Assembly (NCBI GenBank): GCA_027886185.1
Contig: WOAB01000040.1
Coordinates: 6,014,001-6,078,000 of the forward strand
Direction: 5' to 3'
Length of the DNA: 64,000 nt
From: Rheum nobile
Lineage: Eukaryota; Streptophyta; Magnoliopsida; Caryophyllales; Polygonaceae
Within the stretch, counting starts at the first letter, position 1. Every line of letters starts with the position of its first letter. A model generated the notes under the pieces. It did not search any database. It was not told the origin of the DNA and worked only from the letters and a program-made list of their open reading frames with translations. The translations under genes and the position numbers were made by a program. Of this stretch, positions 34,861 to 46,331 are shown piece by piece.

Positions 34861-37148
34861 ATAACTCCCGTACTACTAGTCGGATTATTTTCAGAGGAGT
34901 TCGGATTTTCTGTAAAATCCTTGATCTCCGTAATAATTCCTTGAGTGGTATAAAATACATTCGATGTATTTTCGGGACTTAGAATATTTGTTTGGATACA
35001 AACATATAATTTCCGGGGTTAAAAACCATGCCCATACATTTTCCCGGACAAAAGAAGACGAAAGAGGCAGGAAATGGCCTTCGCCGCACCCGCGGCAGAG
35101 CCACCGCACCCCGCGGTGGCATCATTGTTTTTCTGCTCCGCCGGCTTCGATCGTCGCACTGCCTGAGCTGCTTGTTCCATCCGGTCGGGGGCGAGGCGGT
35201 TTGGAGTGCTGCTTGCTTGGCCTATAAAAGGAGAAGACCTGGAGGCTGGGAAAGGCACCCAATCCGAGCTCTCTCTCTCTCTCTTTCTTCCTCTTGTTCC
35301 ATTGATGCCAAAAAGCTCAAGCTCTCGCCGGAAAAGCTTCGTTCTTCGCCAGAGCTTTTGAAGGAGGAGGTGGTGCTCTTAAGGTGGTGCTAAGTGTCCA
35401 GAAATTGGAGCCACCACGAATCGAGCCCCAAGGAGTCTCCCCCGATGAGTTTTCCCTTTCGTCGTGTCGTCGGAGTTCTTCGTTCCCGATGACCGCACCC
35501 GCGGCAGAGCCGCCGCATCCGCGGTAGAAGCCGCCGCACCCGCGGTGTGCCTGGGCACTCGTGGTTGTGGCTTGGGCTTTGTGATCTCGTTTGGGATTTC
35601 CATTCTTTCGATTTTGTTCGTCTTTCCTTAGATTCGTATATTTTATTATCGAATCTAACTTAGGGTTTCGTTATGGGTCGTTCCGTAGGGATCTGAAATC
35701 CGAGTTCTGTCCTCGTTTCGGACCCGGAAACCCGTTGTCTTTGAGCTTCGTCTAATCTAAGGCAAGTGGCGGTTCGCTCTTGCTTATCATTCCATATTTA
35801 TATTAATTATCAATTGTTTAATTGTTAATTAATTTGGGATGAATATTGTTTTCATCTGGGAACAGTTTTGATAACTGTATGTGATTTAAAAAGGAATATT
35901 ATAATAGGTTGTATATACTGCTAGAAACAACGCTATTATATATATATATGATTGAAATACATATATTATAATAGGTTGTATATATTGCTAGAAACAACGC
36001 TATTATATCTGTTATTTGCCTCGATGGCATTGATGTGGATTATTGCTCATATGTTTTAATTGTTTAGTTAGAATGAGTATTCGTAGGAACACTATGTACC
36101 TTGCGAGGTCTAGTGGTTTCTTTATAACTGGTGCTAGGAGGTATTTTCCCTAGTATCCTTCGGTCATGACCTTACCCTTACTCAGGGTCTTGTGCACACA
36201 GTTGGTGCCGATATTCGAGATTTATTCCCTTCTACATCTCTTGTGAGGAGATATTATCTCTTGTGAGGAGATATTATAAAAGCTTATAACGTAAATGTAT
36301 GTTTTGGAATTAAATAAGACAAGTGCGATTATGCACATAATTAATGAACCTTGGGTGAGAAGTACAACGTGGAAACTCGTCTGGGCTTCGATTAGAGTAA
36401 GTCCACCTTCCAAATATGAATTCGCATTACGCGGTGAGGTTGGTCGTGGACCCAAATAGTCAAGTCGCTTTTAAACGCTTGTGTGGAAATATTATATGTT
36501 CTCGAACATTGTCATACTTTCCGATAAGACTAAATCTTTTGGAGTCTTCTCTTCATATGTTTTCGTAAGACTCAATCTTTCAGAGTCTTCTCTCGATCAT
36601 TATTCTTTGGATAATTTTAGTAGAAGTATTGAGGTTTACTATCGTCATCGGCTTTCAATCGAGAAGCGATGGGTCTAACCTAATACGACTACTTAGAACC
36701 TTTCTGTTTAACCCTTGCATAGTCTTTTATTAGACTAACCAACTGGTTATATTCCCTTGCATGGTTGGCTGGTGTCATCCGTCTCATATGGCACATCAGA
36801 TAAACTGCAGTTCCATGAAGGCTAGAAACGACGGTGAAGGCAGATGGAATTTTGAAGTGTTTTACCAAGGTTGAGATCCTAGGCGTGTGATCGCTAGATC
36901 AAGACTTTTGTGTCATTTATTTTAAAAAGACTTCCGCTGTATTAAGACTTCCGCTGTAATATATTTTGGTTGTATTTGGATTATGGATGTAATTCCGAAA
37001 CTTTGATTTAATCCAATACTATGACATTTCGTATTATAAATGTTGTTTTATGATTTGTATAAACTGGTTAAGCCTTGGGTGACTTCGGATGTGGAATCTG
37101 AGGTCACTGGCGGTGATACCTTTCAAGGATATATTTGGGGGTGTTACA
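34861..37148 (+). repeat. 5' LTR of the chromovirus, left end missing
   Basis: Aligns with 43368-45771 from CTCCCGTACTACTAGTCGG onward. The TGTAATACCCC start and about 35 following bases are absent. TATA box GTGGTATAAAAT near 34945. Internal tandem repeats at about 35900-36010 (GGTTGTATATA.TGCTAGAAA twice) and at 36236-36275 (CTCTTGTGAGGAGATATTAT twice). Confidence 0.92.
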
Positions 37149-37150
37149 GA

Positions 37151-37166
37151 TTTGGTATCAGAGCCG
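37151..37166 (+). other. Primer binding site of the chromovirus
   Basis: TTTGGTATCAGAGCCG lies two bases after the LTR end TGTTACA, the initiator tRNA-Met type site. Confidence 0.9.
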
Positions 37167-37374
37167 ATTTAAAAAAAAAAACGGGTTGAGATTTTATAAA
37201 CCATTTACTCGTTTTGAACTGAAAAATATTTTCGAAGGATTTGAATTTCCAAATAAAAATTTTCGCTTGAAAAAAAAAAAAATTGCCGTTCTAGTCGTGT
37301 CTTCTCTTTAGTCTAATATAGTAAGTTCGCTTCTATATTTAGAAAGACTAACTCTCTTCTCGTCGCCCGTAGAT

Positions 37375-38409
37375 ATGGGTGCATTCTGTTCTCTTCAAAG
37401 GAACTCGGAAGAAGCCGAGGTGGCTCCGCCATCTCCAGTGAGGCTTGAGTTCCCGGTTCCCCTGTGATGCTTTGAGGTCGGGGAACCTAGTAGTCCACCT
37501 GAGAAGGTGAAGACCGTACTCCCTGAGTCTGTATTGTTAGTGTCCGATAATACCGAGGTTCCTGTGGCAGAGCCCGAGGAGGAGCCGAGGGAGGACACTG
37601 AGGATGAAGGGGAGCCGTCAGAGTACGCAAGAGGGTACTTCGACGACGACTTCATAATCGAGTCTATTCCCGAGGAGGATCCTGAGGAAGATCCGGAGGA
37701 GGATCCGAAAGAGGAAGAGGATCCCGAGGAGGACCTCGAGGGTCAGGGCTACGAGTCCAATGGCCTAGAACACTTGCTGGTGGACTGTGAGGACCCAGGG
37801 GTGCAGTTCGTTCCCCCTAGTCCGGAGTTGCCACCTGAGCGGGAGTATTCACCATTGTCTCCTGCCACTTGGGAGGTGATTAGTGCTGAAGCGCATCGCC
37901 AGGTGGATGAGATGATTGAACGTGCTCGTTTGAGGGCAAGGCCATGGGAGTCGATGGGTACACCAGTTATAGTCCCGACTCAACAGACTAGGCCAAGACC
38001 CCAATTACAGGAGGGACGACTGGAGGAGTGGTCGAACTCCCTAAACGACATGGAGGAGAGGACCTTTGAGACTGAGGTCGGTCTCACCCGAATGATTGGG
38101 GACGTCCGCGAACTCCAGGAGTACATCCGCCAAGCAAGATTGCTACTCGATCCTTTGTATGAGGTGAATAGGGCAGACTTCCAACCAGGATTTCTGGAGG
38201 AGTTTTGCTACCCACCGGGATCTGATGAGATTGGTCAGAGTGTTCCCACGCCTAGGGTAAGGCTGAGGGCACCAGGACCAAGGGATGAGCCGTGTGCTCC
38301 AGGGCCGAGCAGGGTGAGAAGTCCATCGCCGGATTCCGATGGTAAACCCCGTTCGAAGAATCCTTGTATGAGAAATTTGCCTTACAGGAAACGTTTCAGG
38401 GCATCATGA
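37375..38409 (+). pseudogene. Extra acidic ORF upstream of gag
   Basis: From ATG 37375 one frame runs 344 codons with a single TGA at 37465-37467; the longest clean part starts at ATG 37507 (300 codons). The protein is strongly acidic, with a repeat of EEDPEEDP units (about 37670-37740), then a Pro-rich segment, a predicted helical region (LNDMEERTFETEVGLTRMIG, DVRELQEYIRQARLLLD), and a basic, Arg/Ser/Pro-rich tail. No known domain is seen. It sits between primer site and gag, where most chromoviruses have only leader sequence. A gap of about 245 bp separates it from gag. Confidence 0.6.
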
Positions 38410-38654
38410 TAAGGGCCAATGTTGACTTTAGTAGTTCCTTTGTAGTATTTCAGTGTTCGTTTTGTTAAGAACTGAAATCTCCGAGCAATTTTTTCTTGTC
38501 GCTCGGGAGATCCCTTTTGTAGAAGCTTGTAACTCAGTTTGAAGTTCATCTATGAAAATTACCAAGTTGATCTATTCTAAGTTGATTTTATGACATTGAG
38601 TATATTGAAATGATATTAATGTTATAAAATACTTGGAATTTGATCTGTAAACAG

Positions 38655-39976
38655 ATGGTGAACACAAGGAATATCATTCGTGCTGGTGTTGGGCCAAGCA
38701 ATGACCCCAGACCAAATGTAAGGAGTATTGCGAACCCAGTGGATGAACACGAGACTGCTTCTAACAACAATCCAGGGGGCAATGACCAAGCTCCGGTCAA
38801 CGCTCCAATGGTATTTGATGCCGCAACAATAGAGGCTATTCGGGGAATTGTAATACAGGCATTCACCGATATCATGCGACCAATTGCACCTCAGGCACAA
38901 GGCGTGCCAGTTCCTCCAGCGGTTCCTAGATTCGAGGAGCCAGATATCCATGTACCCTGAGAAGATGCGGTCAAGAATAGAGGCGACTATGGTCGAGCAC
39001 TGAAGGCCATAAGCTCTATGAGGCCTGATAGCTATGATGGGAAATGAGAGCCAGTCAGGGTGGCACATTGGTTCTCGCACATGGAACGATTGTTCTGCAA
39101 TGTTGAATGCACTAAAGCTGAGAAGGTGCATATTGCTTCCCTTCAGCTGAAGGAGGTAGCTAGCGAGTGGTGGGAAGGTACTGGTCTAGCTGATCACCCT
39201 GGTTTGAACTAGGGGATATTCAAAGCCAAAATGACTGTCGTTTCTTCTCCCGAGCTATGAGCGAAGAAAAACATAAGGAGTTCCTCTATCCGAAGACGGA
39301 TGGATTGAAAGTGACTGAGCTTACGGCCAAGTTCAATCATCTGCTACAATATGCTAGGCCGGAGGTGTCCAGTGATGAGCAAAAGATCTGGCATTTCCAT
39401 GAGTGGATGAATCCAAACATTAAGCCACTGATGGTGCGCCATGGATGCTCTACTTTGGAGCAGTACATGGATGCAGCCTACAAGTTGGAAGTGACTCTGG
39501 AAGAGTCGACAAAGAAACGTAATCGCCAGAGGTCAATGCAGAATCAGCCTCAGGCGAGTGGATTCAAACGTCCCGCGCCACCGTCTAACTTTGCCAAATC
39601 TGGCCGAACGAATATGACTCATGGAGGGTCTACGCAGTTTTCGGGTCAGGGCAAGAATCTGATCCAGTGCTACAACTATGGTACGCACGGGCATAAGAGA
39701 AATGAGTGCCCAAAGGAGAAGAAGACGTGTTTTGGCTGTGGAAAGGTGGGGCACATGCAGACATTTTGTCCGCAGAGGAGGCAGAAAGGAGCTGAATCAC
39801 AGCAAGGGTCTGTTAGTCAGAACAATCGACCTAGGTTTAGACCAGTGGAAGCTCCTAGTCTTTCAACGCAGACGACTGCGCAAAACAAGGGGAAAGCCCC
39901 AGCTGCTTCTGGAGGTCAAGGTCAACGCCTTTACGAGATGCGTGAGACGGATGGACCCAATGCTCCAATTGCTTAA
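38655..39976 (+). pseudogene. gag: Chromovirus gag, broken
   Basis: Starts MVNTRN at 38655. In the first frame TGA at 38958-38960, TGA at 39045-39047 (Trp expected) and TAG at 39210-39212 (Trp expected) interrupt the Retrotrans_gag domain (ALKAISSMRPDSYDG, VAHWFSHMERLF, ASEWWEG). A frame change at about 39235 leads into the clean part 39257-39976 (KEFLYPKTDGLKVTELTAKF), which ends with two CCHC knuckles. In the first the second Cys is now Tyr (CYNYGTHGHKRNEC); the second is intact (CFGCGKVGHMQTFC). It would form the particle and bind RNA; it cannot now. Confidence 0.85.
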
Positions 39977-42900
39977 GGTACTTTATACCTTCATTCTACT
40001 TCAGTATGTATATTGTTTGATTCGGGTGCTACCCATTCTTTTATCTCGGAGAGTTGTGTTAGTAAGTTAGGCTTAGTATGCAACGAGGCTTGTGAGTCTT
40101 TCGTTGTGAATCTTCCTAATGGTGAACATTTAGTGGGCACCAAGCGTCTGTCAGAATTTCCGATTACCATCCAGGGTAAGAAGTTTGAAGCAGATTTGAT
40201 CTGTATATCCATGGCTCCATACGACATTATTCTCGGTATGTATTGGCTGATGCATCATGGGGCGGTAATCGATTTTAGCTTAAGAATTGTGACGGTGTCA
40301 TTTGGGGGCCAGTTTGTATGCAAATTCAAGGGTCGTAATGACGCTGATAATGGCAGGCTTATCAATGCGATGGCTGCGTTTAAGCTACTTCGACAAGGTT
40401 GTGTCGGGTACCTGTGCTATCTGGACGAGCCCAAGAAAGATGAGCCATCAGTTCTTGATATTCCAGTCATTCGTGAGTTTCCGGGTGTCTTTCCAGAGGA
40501 AATTCCTGGTTTACCCCTGTATCGTGATATGGAGTTTATCATTGATCTCGAGCCTGGTATCGCGCCGATCTCTAAGGCACTGTATCGGATGGCTCCTGTT
40601 GAGATGCAAGAGTTGAAGAAGCAACTCGAAGATCTTCTTGAGAAGGGCTATATAAGGCCGAGCGCATCACCTTAGGGCGCTCCGGTTTTGTTCGTCAAGA
40701 AGAAAGATGGATCGTTTCGACTTTGTATCGACTATCGAGAGTTGAATAAAGTCACGATCAAGAACAAGTATCCGTTGCCGAGGATTGATGATCTGTTGGA
40801 TCAACTGCAATGAGCTAAAGTTTTTTCCAAAATCGATCTGAGATCTGGTTACCATCAGCTCAGAATTCGTGAGGAGGATATTCCGAGGACTACTTTCCGG
40901 ACGAGATATGGTCACTACGAGTTCGTAGTCATGCCATTTGGACTTACCAATGCTCCAGCAGTTTTCATGGATCTAATGCATCGATGTTTCCACCAATACT
41001 TGGATAAGTTCGTAGTGGTCTTCATCGACGACATTTTGATCTATCCCCCGAGCGAGGAAGCTCACGAGGAACATCTTCGGATTACTTTGTCAGTCCTTAG
41101 ACAGAATCAGGTACATGCAAAGTTGTCTAAGTGTGACTTTTGGATCAAGGAAGTGGCTTTCTTAGGCCATGTGATCAATGAGAATGGGGTTATGGTTGAT
41201 CCCCAGAAGATTGAAGCGGTAGCAAATTGGAAATGGCCTCAAAATGTGAAGGAGGTGCGTAGTTTTCTTGGACTTGCTGGATATTATAGACGATTCGTGG
41301 ATGGATTTTCTAAGATCGCTTTATCTATGACCGGTTTGCTCCGCAAAGTCCACAAAAAGTTTGTCTGGGATGACAAGTGCGAGGCCAGTTTTCAGAAGTT
41401 GAGGCAGTGTCTGACCTCTGCACCAGCGTTAGCGCTACCGAAAGGAAATGATGGTTATGTGGTCTATAGTGATGCTTCGAAGAGTGGTTTGGGATGTGTG
41501 TTGATGCAAAGAGGCAAGGTTATTGCATACGCATCTAGACAATTGAAAACCTATGAAGCAAACTATCTGACGCATGATCTGGAATTAGCAGCAGTAGTGT
41601 TTGCATTGAAGATTTGGATACATTATCTCTATGGTTTGAGATGCCAAGTCTTCACTGACCATAAAAGTCTCAAGTACATGTCACTCAGAAGGAGCTGAAT
41701 ATGAGACAACGTCGCTGGTTAGAGCTACTCAAAGACTACGACATCGAGTTGCTATATCATCCGGGCAAGGCTAATGTAGTATCCGATGCATTGAGCCGGA
41801 AGACGCCGCACGAGACTGTAGTGGCTCTACTTACTGCTCAGACCAAGCTGAACCAAAAGTTGTGCGAGATGGAAGTCTTGTATGATCAACATCAAGGATA
41901 CCTGAGTATGCTTGAGATTCAAGCTACGCTACTTGATCAAATCAAGGAGAAGCAGGTTGATGACGTGGTCATGGTAAAGCTAAGCAGTGAAGTAATGGAC
42001 GAGAAAGCTCCCAGTGTCGTGATTCAGGAAGATGGATTACTCTGGTTTCAGGACCGGATTTGTGTGCCTGACGTTGATGGTCTTCACCAGTTGGTGATGA
42101 AGGAGGCCCATTTGTCAGCTTATTCTGTACATCCAGGCTCTAGCAAGATGTACAAGGACCTCAGAAAGAAGTTCTGGTGGCCCAACATGAAGTAGGATGT
42201 AGCAAAGTTTGTGGCGAAATGCTTGACTTGTCAAAAGGTCAAGATAGAACACCGTAGACCTGGTGGTGAGTTGTTACCTATCCCAGTGCCAGAATGGAAA
42301 TGGGAGGATATTGCTATGGATTTCGTCATAGGATTGCCAAAAACTCAAAGTCAAAAGGATGCGATATGGGTAATCATTGACAGGCTCACGAAGAGTGCTC
42401 ACTTCGTGGCTATCAAGTCAACATGGGGAATCCAGAAGCTATCAGAAGTATTCCTACACGAGATTGTTTGTTTGCATGGTACTCCAAAGACCATTGTATC
42501 GGATCGTGATGGCCGATTCATGTCGAGATTCTGGAAGGAACTCCACAAGGCCATGGGAACCGAGTTAAGATTCAGTACTGCGTTTCATCCTCAGACGGAT
42601 GGACAATCTGAGAGGACCATCCAAACCTTGGAAGACATGCTGAGAGCTTGTGTACTCGATCGTCCGACTAGTTGGGAGAATAGTCTGAGTCTGATTGAGT
42701 TCAAATACAATAACAGCTGGCATGCTACCATTAAGATGGTTCCATTCGAGGCTTTGTACGGTCGAAGGTGCAGATCTCCGATTTGTTGGGATGAGAATGC
42801 CGACAAGGTTCTGCTCGAACCGGAGTTAGTCGAAAGGACTGCCTCGGACATTTCTTTAATTAGACAAAGGATGTTGACAGCTTAGAGTCGAAAAAAGTCT

Positions 42901-43367
42901 TATGCAGATCTGAAGCGTAGGAATGTCGAGTTTGAGGTTGGTGACAAAGTATTTGTCAGGGTGTCGCCATCCAAAGGTGTGTTAGATTCGGTAAGTGTGG
43001 GAAGCTTAACCCTCGCTACGTGGGACCGTTTGAGATCCTTGATAGAGTTGGGTCTCTAGCGTATCGATTGGCATTGCCGCCGTCGGCACATCCAGTGCAT
43101 AACGTGTTCCACGTATCTTTGTTGAGGAAGTACGTGTCAGATGAGTCTCATGTGCTGAGTTATGAAGACATTGAGATTCAGGCAAATGGTACCTACGAGG
43201 AGATACCGGCGCATATTCTCGAGCGCCGTGAGAAGCAGTTGCGCAGCAAGGTGGTACCTTTGGTACGGATTTTATGGTCCAAGTCAGGAACTGAAGATGT
43301 TACTTGGGAAACCTGGGAGACTGAGGCGGATATGCTTAGTCGAATTTTTTTTTTAAGGAGGGAGTGA
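39977..43367 (+). pseudogene. pol: Chromovirus pol: protease, RT, RNase H, integrase, chromodomain
   Basis: Protease with DSGATHSF (about 40018). Reverse transcriptase about 40610-41130, with FRLCIDYRELNK, PFGLTNAP and the catalytic VFIDDIL. RNase H about 41450-41690 (VYSDASKSGLG, HDLELAAVVFALK). Integrase with an HHCC finger (H..H at about 42110-42145, CLTC at 42220) and the DDE core AMDFVIGLP, SDRDGRF and GQSERTIQTLE. The tail at about 43195-43360 is chromodomain-like (RILWSKSGTEDVTWETWE), which in this lineage guides insertion to heterochromatin. Damage: TAG 40673-40675 (Trp expected), TGA 40811-40813, a one-base loss at about 41680 in RNase H, TAG 42193-42195, TAG about 42883, and a frame change at about 42983. 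Order RT-RH-INT and the tail identify a chromovirus. Confidence 0.93.
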
Positions 43368-43815
43368 TGTAATACCCCTCATTTTGGTAAGGGCATTTTG
43401 GTAATTTTTCCAACTCCCATACTACTAGTCGGATTATTTTCAGAGGAGTTCGGATTTTCTGTAAAATCCTTGATCTTCGTAATAATTCCTTGAGTGGTAT
43501 AAAATACATTCGATGTATTTTCGGGACTTAGAATATTTGTTTGGATACAAACATATAATTTATGGGGTTAAAAACCATGCCCATGCATTTTCTCGGACAA
43601 AAGAAGACGAAAGAGGCAGGAAATGGCCTTCGCCGCACCCGCGGCAGATCCACCGCACCCCGCGGTGGCATCATTGTTTTTCTGCTCCACCGGCTTCGAT
43701 CGTCGCACCGCCTGAGCTGCTTGTTCCATCCGGTCGGGGGAGAGGCGGTTTGGGGTGCTGCTTACTGGGCCTATAAAAGGAGAAGACCTGGAGGCTGGGA
43801 AAGGCACCCAATCCG

Positions 43816-43902
<87 letters not shown>

Positions 43903-45771
43903 TCTTGTTCCATTGACGCCGAAAAGCTCAAGCTCTCGCCGGAAAAGCTTCGTTCTTCGCCGGAGCTTTCGAAGGAGGAGGTGGTGCTCTCAAGGTGGTG
44001 CTAAGTGTCCAGAAATTGGAGCCACCACGAATCGAGCCCCAAGGAGTCTCCCCCGGTGAGTTTTCCCTCTCTTCGTGTCATCGGAGTTCTTCGTTCCCGA
44101 CGACCGCACCCGCGGCAGAGCCGCCGCACCCGCGGTAGAAGCCACCACACCCGCAGTGTGCCTGGGCACTCGTGGTTGTGGCTTGGGCCTTGTGATCTCG
44201 TTTGGGATTTCCATTCTTTCGATTTCGTTCGTCTTTCCTTAGATTCGTATATTTTATTATCGAATCTAACTTAGGGTTTCGTTATGGGTCATTCCGTAGG
44301 GATCTGAAATCTGAGTTTTGTCCTCGTTTCGGACTCGGAAACCCGTTGTCTTTGAGCTTCGTTGAGCTTCGTCTAATCTAAGGCAAGTGGCGGTTCGCTC
44401 TTGCTTATCATTCCATATTTATATTAATTATCAATTGTTTAATTGTTAATTAATTTGGGATGAATATTGTTTTCGTCTGGGAACAGTTTTGATAACTGTA
44501 TGTGATTTAAAAAGGAATATTATAATAGGTTGTATATACTGCTAGAAACAACGCTATTATATATATATGATTGAAATACAGATATTATAATAGGTTGTAT
44601 ATATTGCTAGAAACAACGCTATTATATTTGTTATTTGCCTCGATAGCATTGATGTGGATTATTGCTCATATGTTTTAACTGTTTAGTTAGAACGAGTATT
44701 CGTAGGAACGTACACTATGTACCTTGCGAGGTCTAGTGGTTTCTTTATAACTGGTACTAGGAGGATTTTTCCCTAGTATCCTTCGGTCATGACCTTACCC
44801 TTACTCAGGGTTTTGTGCACACAACTGGTGCCGATATTCGGGATTTATTCCCTTCTACATCTCTTGTGAGGAGATATTATCTCTTGTGAGGAGATATTAT
44901 AAAAGCTTATAACGTAAATGTATGTTTTGGAATTAAATAAGACAAGCGCGATTATGCACATAATTAATGAACCTTGGGCGAGAAGTACAACGTGGAAACT
45001 CGTCTGGGCTTCGATTAGAGTAAGTCCACCTTCCAAATCTGAATTCGCATTACGCGGTGAGGTTGGTCGTGGACCCAAATAGTCAAGTCGCTTTTAAACG
45101 CTTGTGTGGAAATATTATATGTTCCCGAACATTGTCATACTTTCCGATAAGACTAAATCTTTTGGAGTCTTCTCTTCATATGTTTCCGTAAGACTCAATC
45201 TTTCAGAGTCTTCTCTCGATCATTATTCTTTGGATAATTTCAGTAGAAGTATTGAGGTTTACTATCGTCATCGGCTTTCATTCGAGAAGCGATGGGTGTA
45301 ACCTAATACGACTATTTAGAACCTTTATGTTTAACACTTGCATAGTCTTTCATTAGACTAACCAACCGGTTATATTCCCTTGCATGGTTGGCTAGTGTCA
45401 TCCGTCTCATATGGCACATCAGATAAACTGCAGTTCCATGAAGGCTAGAAACGACGGTGAAGGCAGATGGAATTTTGAAGTGTTTTACCAAGGTTGAGAT
45501 CCTAGGCGTGTGATCGCTAGATCAAGACTTTTGTGTCATTTATTTTAAAAAGACTTCCGCTGTATTAAGACTTCCGCTGTAATATATTTTGGTTGTATTT
45601 GGATTATGGATGTAATTCCGAAACTTTGATTTAATCCAATACTATGACATTTCGTATTATAAATGTTGTTTTATGATTTGTATAAACTAGTTAAGCCTTG
45701 GGTGGCTTCGGATGTGGAATCTGAGGTCACTGACGGTGATACCTTTCAAGGATATATTTGGGGGTGTTACA
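43368..45771 (+). repeat. 3' LTR of the chromovirus
   Basis: 2404 bp, TGTAATACCCC to GGTGTTACA, preceded by a purine tract. It matches the 5' LTR closely except for scattered substitutions and a greatly lengthened CT run. Confidence 0.95.
43818..43899 (+). repeat. (CT)n microsatellite in the 3' LTR
   Basis: About 40 CT units; the same place in the 5' LTR (about 35270-35285) has about eight. The long Arg-Glu and Ser-Leu frames here are artefacts of the repeat. Confidence 0.97.
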
Positions 45772-45863
45772 CATTCCACTACCGCTTATTAGTAATACAC
45801 CCCGTATACCCAAATAAACAAAAAAAAACACATGCCCGTGCGAAGCACGGGCTTAGAATTCTA
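45772..45863 (+). mobile_element. 3' terminal segment of the plus-strand Helitron
   Basis: Ends with the hairpin GCCCGTGC-GAA-GCACGGGC (perfect 8-bp stem), spacer TTAGAATT, CTAG, then host T. Separated from the rest of the Helitron by the chromovirus. Confidence 0.85.
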
Positions 45864-45931
45864 GTTATACTTAAATACTAGGTTTATATTCTCCAAACAT
45901 TCAATGTATGAAATTTTTATTTGGGATGTCC

Positions 45932-45981
45932 TATATACACGCAAGTTTTTAATTTTACGCACGCGATTTGGTGCGCCATCA
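45932..45981 (+). repeat. Left terminal inverted repeat of the MULE
   Basis: Matches the reverse complement of 56455-56504 with a few mismatches and one short gap. It includes GGTGCGCCAT, the unit of the subterminal repeats. Confidence 0.8.
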
Positions 45982-46230
45982 GTAGTCACGCAAGCATACT
46001 GTTTGGAAAAATGTGGCAAAATTCGTACGCCAAAAGGAAGCGCATAAAAAATAAGGCAAAGAGTTGGCACGCCAAAAGATGGTGTACCTAATGTGTGGGC
46101 CTATAATTGGACCTTGAAGGACTGGCCCAATTAAAGGTCCACTTGGCGCGCCAGAAAAAGGCGCAGCCCAAATGCCGCATCATGATTCAGCGCACCAAGC
46201 GGTACGCCTCACGCTGGTGTACCACAATTA
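45982..46230. repeat. Left subterminal repeat cluster
   Basis: Degenerate copies of a GGCGCGCC/GGTGCGCCA-like unit in both directions: GTACGCCAAAAGG, GGCACGCCAAAAGA, TTGGCGCGCCAG, AGCGCACCAAGCGGTACGCC. Such arrays in DNA transposons commonly bind the transposase. Confidence 0.6.
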
Positions 46231-46331
46231 GGTTAAATGCCAGCGCGAGTGCACCACTACATCTTCTTCCTCCTTCTCTTTTCCTCCTCTCGACGGTGAT
46301 GCGCTTCGTCTCTTCTTAGAAATTGGCGACC

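Larger units (their letters stand above)
34861..45771 (+). mobile_element. Tekay/Del-like chromovirus, nearly full length
   Basis: Order: 5' LTR, Met-type primer site, extra ORF, gag, protease, reverse transcriptase, RNase H, integrase, chromodomain-like tail, purine tract AAGGAGGGAGTGA, 3' LTR. All genes are damaged. The 5' LTR lacks its first bases (about 46) compared with the 3' LTR, so no target duplication can be read. Confidence 0.93.
8267..45863 (+). mobile_element. Large Helitron with nested insertions
   Basis: The proposed 5' end is A|TCTATCTATATCTAAT (8267, or 8271 if the second TC is the true end). The proposed 3' end is a perfect hairpin, GCCCGTGC-GAA-GCACGGGC, followed 8 bases later by CTAG|T at 45863. 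Between them lie Rep and helicase coding blocks on the same strand. Helitrons move by rolling-circle replication, insert between A and T, and make no target duplication; both flanks fit. Removing the solo LTR, the two Athila-like elements and the Tekay element leaves about 12.4 kb, normal for an autonomous plant Helitron. Pairing of these two ends is inferred. The 3' end is strong, the 5' end moderate. Confidence 0.6.

Noticed and set aside
43671..44059. Frames with Arg-Glu or Ser-Leu repeats
   Set aside because: Produced by the CT microsatellite in the 3' LTR.
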